A DNA stretch of 64,000 nt from NCBI GenBank assembly GCA_963785755.1, contig CAWAXG010000050.1, positions 186,001-250,000 of the forward strand. The letters run 5' to 3'. Source of the DNA: JACCXG01 sp963785755 (GTDB taxonomy: Bacteria > Acidobacteriota > Vicinamibacteria > Vicinamibacterales > 2-12-FULL-66-21). The notes under the pieces are model-generated. The model had not been told where the DNA came from. It ran no database searches and saw only the letters and a list, made by a program, of their open reading frames with translations. This document shows positions 50,755-64,000 of this stretch, one piece after another. How positions within the stretch are numbered: the stretch's first letter is position 1; the number at the start of each line of letters is the position of its first letter. A program made the position numbers and the translations under genes.

Positions 50755-50831
50755 GCTGGCGTAGCTCAGTCCGGTAGAGCAGCTGATTTGTAATCAGCCG
50801 GTCGGGGGTTCAAATCCCTTCGCCAGCTCCA
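50755..50831 (+). tRNA. tRNA-Thr (UGU)
   Basis: 77 nt with encoded CCA. Acceptor GCTGGCG/CGCCAGC, anticodon stem-loop GCTGA-TTTGTAA-TCAGC with anticodon TGT, T arm GGGGTTCAAATCCC. First of four tRNAs ahead of tuf. Confidence 0.97.
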
Positions 50832-50936
50832 CGAGTTCACAACAAAGAAAATCGCGAAGCTGCGCAAATCCTGACAAAATAAATGATTCAGCGGTGAGCG
50901 GCGGAGCACGCCTCCGGTACTGGCCGCGAAAGCATC

Positions 50937-51023
50937 GGCGAGGTAGCGAAGCGGTCAAACGCAGCAGACTGTAAATCTGTCGCCCATCGGGCTTCGAAGG
51001 TTCGAATCCTTCCCTCGCCACCA
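50937..51023 (+). tRNA. tRNA-Tyr (GUA)
   Basis: 87 nt, class II with a long variable arm. Acceptor GGCGAGG/CCTCGCC, anticodon loop CTGTAAA (GTA), T arm AAGGTTCGAATCCTT, encoded CCA. Confidence 0.97.
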
Positions 51024-51259
51024 CTCGACTCGCCGCTGCGCGGCTCGCTCGTGGCAGGCCGCGTCGCTGGCGGGTTCGAATGGTGGTGGCAGGGGCGCGG
51101 CGGATGCTGATGGAAGGCAGGCCGGACGATTGACGTCGAGTGCTGGTGATCGAATCCTGGGGTGAAGGAAAGGCGCGGCAGACGCCGCATGAAGTGAAGC
51201 GGGCTTGCCCGCCGTAGTCCCGAGCGAGCGCTCGGTGGCAGGCGAGTCGCGGGACGAAG
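51024..51259. other. Spacer between tRNA-Tyr and tRNA-Gly
   Basis: 236 nt without a gene. It contains short dyads such as GCGGGCTTGCCCGC (51209-51222) and GAGCGAGCGCTCGG. No promoter is obvious; the tRNAs are probably one transcript that is cut apart. Confidence 0.5.
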
Positions 51260-51334
51260 GCGGGAGTAACTCAGTGGTAGAGTCACAGCCTTCCAAGCTG
51301 TTGGTCGCGGGTTCGATCCCCGTCTCCCGCTCCA
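51260..51334 (+). tRNA. tRNA-Gly (UCC)
   Basis: 75 nt with encoded CCA. Acceptor GCGGGAG/CTCCCGC, anticodon stem-loop ACAGC-CTTCCAA-GCTGT (TCC), T arm CGGGTTCGATCCCCG. Confidence 0.97.
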
Positions 51335-51340
51335 ATTCGT

Positions 51341-51511
51341 TCGAGGGGCTTTGCCCCTCGGAGTCCCCGACACCGTCGCTCGCGGGGGCCCGCGAGGGCT
51401 CCGCTCGCTCCGGTAGCGCGCAGCGCGTCGGTGGACCGCCCTGACCGCTGACTCGGGTGGCGGGCCTCGCGAGCGACGCGTCGGGGAGTTCGAGGGGCGC
51501 GAGCCCCTCGA
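51341..51511. repeat. Palindromic repeats between tRNA-Gly and tRNA-Thr
   Basis: 51341-51390 is an inverted near-copy of 53471-53525: CGAGGGGCTTTGCCCCTCGG, then GAGTCCCCGACACCGTCGCTCGCGGGGGCC in place of its complement. A further hairpin of the same type, CGAGGGGCGCGAGCCCCTCG, lies at 51491-51510. No gene is seen in 51335-51576. Confidence 0.75.
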
Positions 51512-51576
51512 CCAACGAAACGACGGCCGACTTGTCGGCCGTAGCGGCGAGCAAGCGAAAGGACCGAGCCGCGTAG

Positions 51577-51652
<76 letters not shown>

Positions 51653-51957
51653 TCCTTCGCTCGCGGATGCACGCGAAGGATGCCCACCATAGCTCGATCG
51701 ACCAGCGAGCGAGCGGAGGTGGGCCGACGGTGACGGTAGCGCGAGCTTCGGATGGCAAGCCAAGCGCCGCGCGAAGGGTGTCCACCGTAGCTCGCGGAGC
51801 GAGCGAAGGTGGACACGGCAGGCGTTGGCAAGTTTTCAGAGGGCTCGATAACGAGCATGTAGGGCGGACGTGGGGTCCGCCGATCGCGCGGCGGGGCAAT
51901 GACCCCGCCCTACAACGCGGGGCCGACACCCCCGCAGCACGAGGGCAGGACAACGAC
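51653..51957. repeat. 305-nt leader of tuf filled with inverted repeats
   Basis: No gene. Three dyads: 51679-51725 (TGCCCACC...GGTGGGC), its relative 51778-51816 (GTGTCCACC...GGTGGACAC around a GAGCGAGC core), and 51859-51913 (GTAGGGCG...CGCCCTAC around a GGGGTCCGCC/GCGGGGC region). GAGGGCAGGA before the ATG supplies a Shine-Dalgarno sequence. The three hairpins would be transcribed as the tuf 5' leader if the tRNA promoter is used. Confidence 0.65.
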
Positions 51958-53157
51958 ATGGCTAAAGAGAAATTCGATCGTTCCAAACCACACGTCAACG
52001 TTGGGACCATCGGTCACATCGATCATGGCAAGACCACGTTGACCGCCGCGCTCACCAAGGTTGCGGCTGACAAGGGCTGGGCAAAGTTCGTCCCGTACGA
52101 CGAGGTCGCGAAGGCGTCCGAGTCGCAGGGCCGCCGCGACGCCACCAAGATCCTGACGATCGCGACGAGCCATGTCGAGTATTCGACGCCGAACCGCCAC
52201 TACGCCCACGTGGACTGCCCCGGTCACGCCGACTACATCAAGAACATGATCACCGGCGCCGCGCAGATGGACGGCGCCATCCTCGTGGTCTCGGCGGTCG
52301 ACGGCCCGATGCCGCAGACGCGCGAGCACGTCCTGCTCGCCAAGCAGGTCAACGTGCCGTACATGGTCGTCGCCCTCAACAAGGTCGACGCCGTGGACGA
52401 CCAGGAACTGGTCGATCTGGTCGAGCTCGAAGTGCGCGAGTTGCTCAAGAGCTACGGCTTCCCCGGTGACGACATCCCGGTGGTCCGCGTCTCGGCGCTC
52501 AAGGCGCTCAACGGCGAGCCGGACGGCGTGGAAACCGTGCTCAAGCTGATGGAAGCGCTGGACACCTACATCCCGATGCCCGAGCGCGAGATCGACAAGC
52601 CGTTCCTGATGCCGATCGAAGACGTCTTCTCGATCTCCGGCCGCGGCACCGTCGTCACCGGCCGCGTCGAGCGCGGCAAGGTGAAGGTCGGCGAGGAAAT
52701 CGAGATCGTCGGCTTCAAGCCGACGGAGAAGAAGGTCGTGACCGGCGTCGAGATGTTCCGCAAGCTGCTCGACGAGGGCGTGGCGGGGGACAACATCGGC
52801 GTGCTGCTCCGCGGCGTGGAAAAAGACGACGTCGAGCGCGGCCAGGTGCTGGCGAAGCCCGGCTCGATCAAGCCGCACACGAAGTTCAAGGGCGAGGTCT
52901 ACATCCTCTCGAAAGAAGAGGGTGGCCGCCACACGCCGTTCTTCAACGGCTATCGTCCGCAGTTCTACATCCGGACGACCGACGTCACCGGTTCGCTCAA
53001 GCTGCCGGAGGGCGTCGAGATGGTGATGCCGGGTGACAACACCAGCATCAGCGCCGAGCTCCACGTGCCGGTCGCGCTCGAGAAAGGGGCCCGATTCGCC
53101 ATTCGTGAAGGCGGCCGTACGGTCGGCGCCGGCACGATCTCCGAGATCGTCGAGTAG
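51958..53157 (+). CDS. tuf: Elongation factor Tu with an altered switch I loop
   Basis: 399 residues from ATG 51958. It delivers aminoacyl-tRNA to the ribosome. GTPase motifs: GHIDHGKT (19-26), DCPGH (86-90), NKVD (140-143). Domains 2 and 3 are ordinary (FSISGRGTVVTGRVERGKVKVGEE, RPQFYIRTTDVTG, FAIREGGRTVGAGTISEIVE). Residues 54-70 read SESQGRRDATKILTIAT where most EF-Tu have EEKARGITINT; the loop is about four residues longer and the invariant Arg-Gly before ITI is gone, while a Thr (T67) and the following TSHVEY are kept. No frame break explains it. The gene order tRNA-Thr, tuf, rpmG, tRNA-Trp, secE, nusG is classical. Confidence 0.97.
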   Translation: MAKEKFDRSKPHVNVGTIGHIDHGKTTLTAALTKVAADKGWAKFVPYDEVAKASESQGRRDATKILTIATSHVEYSTPNRHYAHVDCPGHADYIKNMITGAAQMDGAILVVSAVDGPMPQTREHVLLAKQVNVPYMVVALNKVDAVDDQELVDLVELEVRELLKSYGFPGDDIPVVRVSALKALNGEPDGVETVLKLMEALDTYIPMPEREIDKPFLMPIEDVFSISGRGTVVTGRVERGKVKVGEEIEIVGFKPTEKKVVTGVEMFRKLLDEGVAGDNIGVLLRGVEKDDVERGQVLAKPGSIKPHTKFKGEVYILSKEEGGRHTPFFNGYRPQFYIRTTDVTGSLKLPEGVEMVMPGDNTSISAELHVPVALEKGARFAIREGGRTVGAGTISEIVE

Positions 53158-53200
53158 ATTGCGGCGGCGAGCGACGCTCCGCGCAGGATAAGGGTCAGCC

Positions 53201-53350
53201 ATGCGAGACATCATCACCTTGGCGTGCCAGGAATGTAAGCGGCGCAACTACAGCACGACCAAGAACAAGAAGAAGACGACGGAGCGGCTCGAGTTCAGCA
53301 AGTTCTGCCGCTTCTGCCGCAAACACACGGCGCATCGCGAAACGAAGTAA
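53201..53350 (+). CDS. rpmG: Large ribosomal subunit protein bL33
   Basis: 49 residues from ATG 53201: MRDIITLACQECKRRNYSTT, then KKKTTERLEFSKFCRFCRKHTAHRETK. Two CxxC pairs (CQEC, CRFC) mark the zinc-binding form. It lies between tuf and tRNA-Trp, the usual position. Too short for many gene finders. Confidence 0.96.
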   Translation: MRDIITLACQECKRRNYSTTKNKKKTTERLEFSKFCRFCRKHTAHRETK

Positions 53351-53470
53351 GGGTGCGGGGCGAGCGGAACTGAGCGAGCCGGCCCTCCTTCGCACCGGTG
53401 AGTTGAAAGGTGCTTCGGCGAGGCAAGCTGCGAGCGAGCGAAGCGAGTGAGTCACCGGAGCGGAGCGGGG

Positions 53471-53525
53471 CCAGGGGCCCCCGCGAGCGACGGTGTAGGG
53501 GAGTCCGAGGGGCGAAGCCCCTCGG
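53471..53525. repeat. Palindromic repeat before tRNA-Trp
   Basis: GGGGCCCCCGCGAGCGACGG, then GAGTCCGAGGGGCGAAGCCC and CTCGG. The second half folds on itself (CGAGGGGC/GCCCCTCG). The inverted copy is at 51341-51390 and a degenerate one is inside the thiS-like gene (6791-6840). The rest of the gap 53351-53470 has GAGCGAGCGAAGCGAGTGAG-like dyads but no gene. Confidence 0.75.
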
Positions 53526-53531
53526 GTAAGA

Positions 53532-53607
53532 AGGACAGTAGCTCAATTGGCAGAGCACCGGTCTCCAAAACCGGGGGTTGGGGGTTCGATTCCCTCCTGT
53601 CCTGCCA
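53532..53607 (+). tRNA. tRNA-Trp (CCA)
   Basis: 76 nt with encoded CCA. Acceptor AGGACAG/CTGTCCT, anticodon stem-loop CCGGT-CTCCAAA-ACCGG (CCA), T arm GGGGTTCGATTCCC. It lies between rpmG and secE. Confidence 0.97.
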
Positions 53608-53698
53608 AAAACCGGGGATCAGTGATTGGGGATCAGCGGCACTGGGTCGCTTTTCGCGAGCCAGGCGGGGATGCAACGGAACCCGCCGAGGATGAGAG

Positions 53699-53965
53699 AT
53701 GAAAACCGCAATGGCGGAGCACGACGACTCATTCGGAGGACGGGCCAAGGAAAGCGTCACCGGCTGGTGGGGCCGTTCCCGGCGGTTTCTCGCCGAGGTC
53801 CGCAACGAGATGGGCCGGGTGACGTGGCCGACCAAGAAGGAGGTCTACGCAACGACCTTCGTCGTGATCCTCACCTCGTTCGCGTTCGGCTTGTATCTCG
53901 GCGCGCTCGACCTGTTCCTGGACCGGTTCATCCTCTGGGTGTTCCGCGCGCTCGGCGCGGCATGA
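53699..53965 (+). CDS. secE: Preprotein translocase subunit SecE
   Basis: 88 residues from ATG 53699 (ATG 53711 is also possible). The conserved amphipathic segment FLAEVRNEMGRVTWPTKKEVYATT precedes a single membrane helix (FVVILTSFAFGLYLGALDLFLDRFI). It is a SecYEG component that clamps SecY. Upstream of nusG as usual. Confidence 0.95.
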   Translation: MKTAMAEHDDSFGGRAKESVTGWWGRSRRFLAEVRNEMGRVTWPTKKEVYATTFVVILTSFAFGLYLGALDLFLDRFILWVFRALGAA

Positions 53966-54041
53966 TCGCGGGTGGCACTGGGCGCCGCGGCCGTAACTGG
54001 TGGTCGGCAGTCGATCGGAACAGGCTGAAAGCGTCGGAAAA

Positions 54042-54593
54042 ATGTCGAGCATGACGGACGATCGCACGAAGCAGTGGTACATCGTTCACACGTACTCCGG
54101 CTTCGAGAACAAAGTGAAGGAGTCGCTCGAGCAGCGCGTGCACGCGTACGGCCTGCAGGACGAGATCGGCGAAATCCTGATCCCGACCGAACAGGTCGCC
54201 GAAATGCGCGGCGGCAAGAAGGTCGTCAGTTCGAAGCGGTTCTTCCCCGGCTACATCCTGGTCGAGATGAACATGTCCGACCATGCGTGGCACGTGGTGA
54301 AGAACACGCCGAAGGTCACGGGCTTCGTCGGCGCCGGCGCCAAGCCGACGCCGCTCTCGCGGGAAGAGGTCGATCAGATCCTGAATCAGGTCACCGAGGC
54401 GGCGGAGAAACCGAAGCCGAAGTACACGTTCGAGAAGGGCGACCAGGTGCGGATCAACGAGGGACCGTTCACCAGCTTCAACGGCGTCGTCGATGAGGTC
54501 AACCTCGATCGCAACACGCTGAAGGTGATGGTGACGATCTTCGGCCGCGCAACACCCGTCGAGCTCGACTTCTTGCAGGTGGAGAAGCTCTGA
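54042..54593 (+). CDS. nusG: Transcription termination/antitermination protein NusG
   Basis: 183 residues from ATG 54042 (ATG 54051 is an alternative). The NGN domain has KQWYIVHTYSGFENKVKESLEQR, EMRGGKKVVSSKRFFPGYILVEMNMSDHAWHVVKNTPKVTGFVG. The KOW domain has FEKGDQVRINEGPFTSFNGVVDEVNLDRNTLKVMVTIFGR, ending TPVELDFLQVEKL. It binds RNA polymerase and couples it to the ribosome or Rho. Confidence 0.96.
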   Translation: MSSMTDDRTKQWYIVHTYSGFENKVKESLEQRVHAYGLQDEIGEILIPTEQVAEMRGGKKVVSSKRFFPGYILVEMNMSDHAWHVVKNTPKVTGFVGAGAKPTPLSREEVDQILNQVTEAAEKPKPKYTFEKGDQVRINEGPFTSFNGVVDEVNLDRNTLKVMVTIFGRATPVELDFLQVEKL

Positions 54594-54654
54594 ATCGGTT
54601 CAGGTTTCTCCTGCTTGGGGGGTTCGAAGAGGCCCATCTTGGCGGAACGCTTCT

Positions 54655-54850
54655 GAGAGCGGCAAAGGGTTATTGAACAGCGGCCCGAGCGTAGCGAGGG
54701 CTGGCAGCCATGGGGGTGGCCGCCTCCGCCAAGGCTACGGCGCCCAAGGGGCTCGCAGACGAAGCCGCGATTGAAAGCGGCAAAGGGCAGCTAAACAGCG
54801 GCGCGAGCGAAGCGAGCGCTGGCAGGCCGTGGGGGTGGGGCCCCACGGCA
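54655..54850. repeat. Two tandem-type copies of the AGCGGCAAAGGG...GCGAGCG element before rplK
   Basis: Copy 1 (54655-54724) and copy 2 (54771-54850) share AGCGGCAAAGGG, CAGCGGC(G/C)CGAGCG, the CGAAGCGAGCGCTGGCAG core and GTGGGG(G)TGG. Copy 2 ends in the hairpin GTGGGGCCCCAC just before the rplK Shine-Dalgarno region. Between them lies a CCTCCGCCAAGGCTACGGCG hairpin like the one at 6726. Copy 3 is at 55375-55452. Confidence 0.8.
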
Positions 54851-54861
54851 ATAAGAAAAAG

Positions 54862-55287
54862 ATGGCAAAAAAAGTACAGGCAATGGTGAAGCTCCAGATC
54901 GCGGCGGGGAAGGCCACCCCGGCGCCGCCGGTGGGAACCGCTCTGGGTCCCCACGGCGTCAATATCATGGACTTCTGCAAGAACTTCAACGCGAAGACGA
55001 ACAAAGACGAGGGGCTGATCATTCCGGTCGTCGTCACCGTCTACGCCGACCGGTCCTACAGCTTCATCACCAAAACGCCGCCCGCCGCGGTGCTGCTGAA
55101 GCGCGCGGCGAATCTGGCCAAGGGTTCGAACGAGCCGAACAAGAACAAGGTCGGCACCGTCACGCGGAAACAGGTCGAGGACATCGCCAAGCTCAAGATG
55201 CCCGACCTCAACTGCGAGTCGCTGGAGTCGGCGTTCAGAACGGTCGCCGGCACCGCGAGGTCGATGGGCATCGACGTGGTGGGGTAG
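54862..55287 (+). CDS. rplK: Large ribosomal subunit protein uL11
   Basis: 141 residues from ATG 54862 (MAKKVQAMVKLQIAAGKATP). APPVGTALGPHGVNIMDFCKNFNAKT is the N-terminal thiostrepton-site domain; the C-terminal 23S rRNA-binding domain ends SLESAFRTVAGTARSMGIDVVG. An upstream in-frame GTG is within the repeat and not used. It lies between nusG and rplA but with unusually long gaps on both sides. Confidence 0.97.
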   Translation: MAKKVQAMVKLQIAAGKATPAPPVGTALGPHGVNIMDFCKNFNAKTNKDEGLIIPVVVTVYADRSYSFITKTPPAAVLLKRAANLAKGSNEPNKNKVGTVTRKQVEDIAKLKMPDLNCESLESAFRTVAGTARSMGIDVVG

Positions 55288-55374
55288 CTATCAACTCCCA
55301 ACCTCCAACTCCCAACTGCCAAAGGAGTCGGGGCGGTTAAGCTGCGGTGCCCGAGCAAATCCCGTCGGGCCGCA

Positions 55375-55452
55375 ACTGAAAGCGGCAAAGGGCCAATAGC
55401 CAGCGGCGCGAGCGAAGCGAGCGCTGGCAGGTCGTGGGGTGGGCCCCACGAC
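55375..55452. repeat. Third copy of the AGCGGCAAAGGG...GCGAGCG element, before rplA
   Basis: About 75 nt, close to identical with 54771-54850. It is preceded at 55291-55320 by CAACTCCCAA words like those in the nuoE-nuoF gap and followed by GGGGTGGGGCCCCGG. It fills most of the 285-nt rplK-rplA gap (55288-55572), in which no gene is seen. Confidence 0.8.
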
Positions 55453-55572
55453 GCGAGCCGGGGGTGGGGCCCCGGCGAGCCACAAAGAAATGAAGATTCC
55501 GTGGCTCGGATAACCCCATAACTCGGAAGTGGGAGGGCTTTACAAAAGCCCGCCGGAACCACAGGAGCAGTC

Positions 55573-56277
55573 ATGGGCAATTCAGGCAAAAAGTTCGCTG
55601 CCGCCCGGCAGCAGGTGCCCGATCGTCCGCACACGATCGAGGAGGCCATTCCCCTGATGCAGAAGGTGAAGTACGCGAAGTTCGACGAGACCGTCGAGAT
55701 CGCGCTTCGCCTCGGGGTCGACCCCAAGCACGCCGACCAGATGGTCCGCGGCACGGTCGTGCTCCCGCACGGTCTCGGCAAGAGCAAGCGCGTGCTCGCG
55801 ATTGCCGGCGCCGAGAAGCAGCGTGAGGCACAGGAGGCCGGCGCGGACTTCGTCGGCGGCGAAGAGGTCGTCGACAAGATTCAGGGCGGCTGGATGGATT
55901 TCGACGCCGTCGTCGCCACCCCCGACATGATGCGGGCGGTCGGCAAGCTCGGAAAAGTGCTGGGGCCGCGCGGGCTGATGCCGAACCCGAAGACCGGCAC
56001 GGTCACGCCGAACATCGCCCAGGCCGTGCGCGAGATCAAGGCCGGCAAGGTCGAATTCCGCGTCGACAAGACCGGCATCGTGCACGCCCCGGTCGGCAAG
56101 ATTTCGTTCCCCGCCCAGAGCCTGATCGACAACACGCATGCGCTCGTCGACAGCGTCGTGAAGGCGAAGCCGTCGGCGGCCAAGGGCAAGTACCTCAAGA
56201 GCGTGACGATGTCCTCGACGATGGGGCCCGGGATCGTGATCGATACGACCCATGTAACCGAAGTGGTGAAGCACTAA
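55573..56277 (+). CDS. rplA: Large ribosomal subunit protein uL1
   Basis: 234 residues. Visible: AIPLMQKVKYAKFDETVEIALRLGVDPKHADQMVRGTVVLPHGLGK, DFVGGEEVVDKIQGGWMDFDAVVATPDMM, the L1 signature KLGKVLGPRGLMPNPKTGTVT, and FRVDKTGIVHAPVGKISF. It binds 23S rRNA at the mobile stalk and often represses its own mRNA. The last base of its stop is the first base of the rplJ start (TAATG). Confidence 0.97.
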   Translation: MGNSGKKFAAARQQVPDRPHTIEEAIPLMQKVKYAKFDETVEIALRLGVDPKHADQMVRGTVVLPHGLGKSKRVLAIAGAEKQREAQEAGADFVGGEEVVDKIQGGWMDFDAVVATPDMMRAVGKLGKVLGPRGLMPNPKTGTVTPNIAQAVREIKAGKVEFRVDKTGIVHAPVGKISFPAQSLIDNTHALVDSVVKAKPSAAKGKYLKSVTMSSTMGPGIVIDTTHVTEVVKH

Positions 56278-56867
56278 TGGCAGTCACGAAAGCGGACAAA
56301 GTCGAAGAGCTCGCGCAGCTCGAACGGGCGTTCAAGGGCACCGAGAGCGCTGTCGTGGTCGACTTCAAGGGCCTGAAGGTCCCCGAGGTCACCGAGCTGC
56401 GCCGCCAGATCCGCGGGGCGAAGGGCCAGTACAAGGTCGTCAAGAACACGCTGGCCAGGCGGGCGATGCAGGGCACGCCGTTCGAGGCGCTGGCGGGTCA
56501 TTTCATCGGCACGACCGCCGTCGCCTACAGCGGCGAGGATCCGGTCGCGCTCGCGAAAGTCCTGACGACGTTCGCGAAAACGACGCCGGCGCTGCAGATC
56601 AAGGCCGCGGTCGTGCAGGGCCGCGCGATCAAGTCCGCCGAAGTCGGCGAGCTGGCCACGCTGCCGGGCAAGCCGGAGCTCTACGCGAAGCTCCTGTTCG
56701 TGCTCCAGGCGCCGATGGTGCAGATCGTGAGCGTCCTCAATGCCGCGCCGCGCGATCTGATGAGCGTGCTGGTGCAGTACGAAAAGAAGAAAACAGACGA
56801 AGGCGGGGCTTCCGCCGAAGGTGGTGCTGCCGCTGAAGGCGGCAGCTACAGCGACACTAATCAATAA
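56277..56867 (+). CDS. rplJ: Large ribosomal subunit protein uL10
   Basis: 196 residues. The N-terminal rRNA-binding domain has KVEELAQLERAFKGTESAVVVDFKGLKVPEVTELRRQIRGAKGQYKVVKNTLARRAM; the C-terminal stalk helix that carries L12 dimers has LVQYEKKKTDE. The last 22 residues are a Gly/Ala/Glu tail (GGASAEGGAAAEGG) encoded by DNA that resembles the palindromic repeat 40 nt downstream. Because it overlaps rplA there is no room for the usual L10 leader directly in front of rplJ. Confidence 0.96.
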   Translation: MAVTKADKVEELAQLERAFKGTESAVVVDFKGLKVPEVTELRRQIRGAKGQYKVVKNTLARRAMQGTPFEALAGHFIGTTAVAYSGEDPVALAKVLTTFAKTTPALQIKAAVVQGRAIKSAEVGELATLPGKPELYAKLLFVLQAPMVQIVSVLNAAPRDLMSVLVQYEKKKTDEGGASAEGGAAAEGGSYSDTNQ

Positions 56868-56871
56868 CAGT

Positions 56872-56897
56872 GTGGCTTCCGCCTGCAGGCGGAAGGA
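56872..56897. repeat. Palindromic element between rplJ and rplL
   Basis: GTGG plus the perfect 20-nt palindrome CTTCCGCCTGCAGGCGGAAG (56876-56895) plus GA. Same family as the two elements inside nuoL. It ends 15 nt before the rplL ATG; CAGGAGAGAG after it provides the Shine-Dalgarno sequence. Confidence 0.75.
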
Positions 56898-56912
56898 TTT
56901 CAGGAGAGAGCA

Positions 56913-57305
56913 ATGGCCGAAGTGACGCAGCAGCAGGTGGTTGACTACATCAAGGGGATCTCGGTGCTCGAGCTGTCGCAGCTCGTGAAGACGCTCGAGT
57001 CGGAGCTCGGAGTCTCGGCGGCCGCGGCGATGCCGATGGCGATGCCGGGCGGTGGCGGTGCGGCCGCGGGCGCCGCGGCGCCGGTCGAGGAGAAGACCGA
57101 GTTTACCGCGACGCTGACCGAAGTCGGCTCGAACAAGATCAACGTCATCAAGGTCGTCCGCGAAGTGACGAGCCTGGGTCTGAAGGAAGCCAAGGACCTG
57201 GTCGAGGGCGCGCCCAAGCCGATCAAGGAAGGCATCCCCAAGGACGAAGCGGCGGCGATCCAGAAGAAGTTTGCCGACGTCGGCGCGAAGGTCGAGATCA
57301 AATAA
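56913..57305 (+). CDS. rplL: Large ribosomal subunit protein bL12 (L7/L12)
   Basis: 130 residues. The dimerisation N-terminus (QQVVDYIKGISVLELSQLVKTLESELGVS) is followed by an Ala/Gly hinge (AAAAMPMAMPGGGGAAAGAAAP). The C-terminal factor-binding domain has EKTEFTATLTEVGSNKINVIKVVREVTSLGLKEAKDLVEGAPKPIKEG. It forms the ribosomal stalk together with L10. Confidence 0.97.
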   Translation: MAEVTQQQVVDYIKGISVLELSQLVKTLESELGVSAAAAMPMAMPGGGGAAAGAAAPVEEKTEFTATLTEVGSNKINVIKVVREVTSLGLKEAKDLVEGAPKPIKEGIPKDEAAAIQKKFADVGAKVEIK

Positions 57306-57308
57306 CGC

Positions 57309-57330
57309 CGCACGCGTTCTGTCGCGTGCG
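57309..57330 (+). promoter_or_regulatory. Hairpin in the rplL-rpoB gap (possible attenuator)
   Basis: An 8-bp stem CGCACGCG/CGCGTGCG with the loop TTCTGT begins 4 nt after the rplL stop and is followed by a weakly U-rich stretch (TCTGTTGG). Partial termination between rplL and rpoB is known in E. coli. The poor T-tract makes a full terminator unlikely. Confidence 0.35.
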
Positions 57331-57337
57331 TCTGTTG

Positions 57338-57368
57338 GTAGCGCCGGGGCTCTGGCCCCGGCGTGAGC
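57338..57368. repeat. GTAGCG-type palindromic repeat before rpoB
   Basis: GTAGC, then GCCGGGGC/GCCCCGGC as an 8-bp stem, then GTGAGC. The outline GTAGCG + GC-rich hairpin recurs as a double element between rpoB and rpoC (61771-61825). Confidence 0.65.
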
Positions 57369-57432
57369 GGCGTCGAGACCATCGGGTCGATCGGCGTCGA
57401 GTCATTTGTTCGGCCTCGAGGTTTTTCACACG

Positions 57433-61746
<4,314 letters not shown>

Positions 61747-61770
61747 TGAACTAACGTTTCGTTTCCACCC

Positions 61771-61825
61771 GTAGCGCGGAGCTTCAGCTCCGCGCCGCGG
61801 ACGCGGGGCTGAAGCCCCTCGCTAC
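61771..61825. repeat. Double palindromic repeat between rpoB and rpoC
   Basis: Outer arms GTAGCG and CGCTAC enclose two hairpins, GCGGAGCTTCAGCTCCGC and GGGGCTGAAGCCCC. It fills most of the 99-nt rpoB-rpoC gap. No U-tract follows, so a repeat rather than a terminator. Confidence 0.75.
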
Positions 61826-61845
61826 GAGTGTGGTGAAACTGCAAA

Positions 61846-64000
<2,155 letters not shown>

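Overview
The window is one contiguous stretch of a GC-rich, Gram-negative bacterial chromosome. Heptose/LPS genes (gmhA, rfaE1-type kinase, a GT9 heptosyltransferase, an O-antigen ligase) and a lipoprotein carrier-like gene imply an outer membrane. The gene order, the RpoB and EF-Tu sequence types, the abundant short palindromic intergenic repeats and selA together suggest Acidobacteriota, probably the Vicinamibacteria. This placement is inferred from recognition, not computed. I see no prophage, IS transposase, plasmid function or CRISPR array.

Layout: (1) 1-8.4 kb, a surface-glycan block: GT-C type membrane proteins, a GT2 polyprenyl-phosphate glycosyltransferase, a methyltransferase and a GT4 glycosyltransferase, mostly on the minus strand with 4-nt overlaps and an odd thiS-like gene among them. 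(2) 8.6-21.1 kb, a respiratory complex I operon in the order nuoA-B-C-gmhA-D-E-F-H-J-K-L-M-N. It carries a phosphoheptose isomerase inside it and has no nuoG or nuoI. (3) 21.2-30.6 kb: nfeD-flotillin pair, a membrane protein, selA, two small conserved genes, a cold-shock gene, purH and an ArnT-like glycosyltransferase. (4) 30.6-34.0 kb, minus strand: UPF0434 gene, heptosyltransferase, O-antigen ligase, heptose kinase. (5) 34.1-50.7 kb, a long plus-strand housekeeping run: TPR protein, LolB-like lipoprotein, ispE, tRNA-Gln, prs, rplY, pth, rpsF-rpsR-rplI, dnaB, alr, radA, PIN-TRAM protein, plsC, ispDF fusion, gltX, rlmB. (6) 50.7-64 kb, the translation/transcription block: tRNA-Thr, Tyr, Gly, Thr, tuf, rpmG, tRNA-Trp, secE, nusG, rplK, rplA, rplJ, rplL, rpoB and the first half of rpoC, which runs off the end.

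Two points stand out at protein level. RpoB carries an insertion of about 60 residues with eight cysteines; its first half repeats the spacing of the zinc module at the N-terminus of RpoC (CxC-x12-CxxC). EF-Tu has a rewritten, longer switch I loop. At DNA level, at least five families of palindromic or low-complexity repeats fill the gaps, sit directly in front of ribosomal genes, and have entered coding sequence in nuoL, nuoM and thiS.

A caution for users: nuoF, nuoL, nuoM, nfeD, flotillin, pth, rlmB and the GT4 gene each need one or more single-base corrections to read through, mostly in short homopolymers. Because several are essential single-copy genes, assembly indels are the likeliest cause. 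Such genes are listed here as single intact-length genes with the break point stated.
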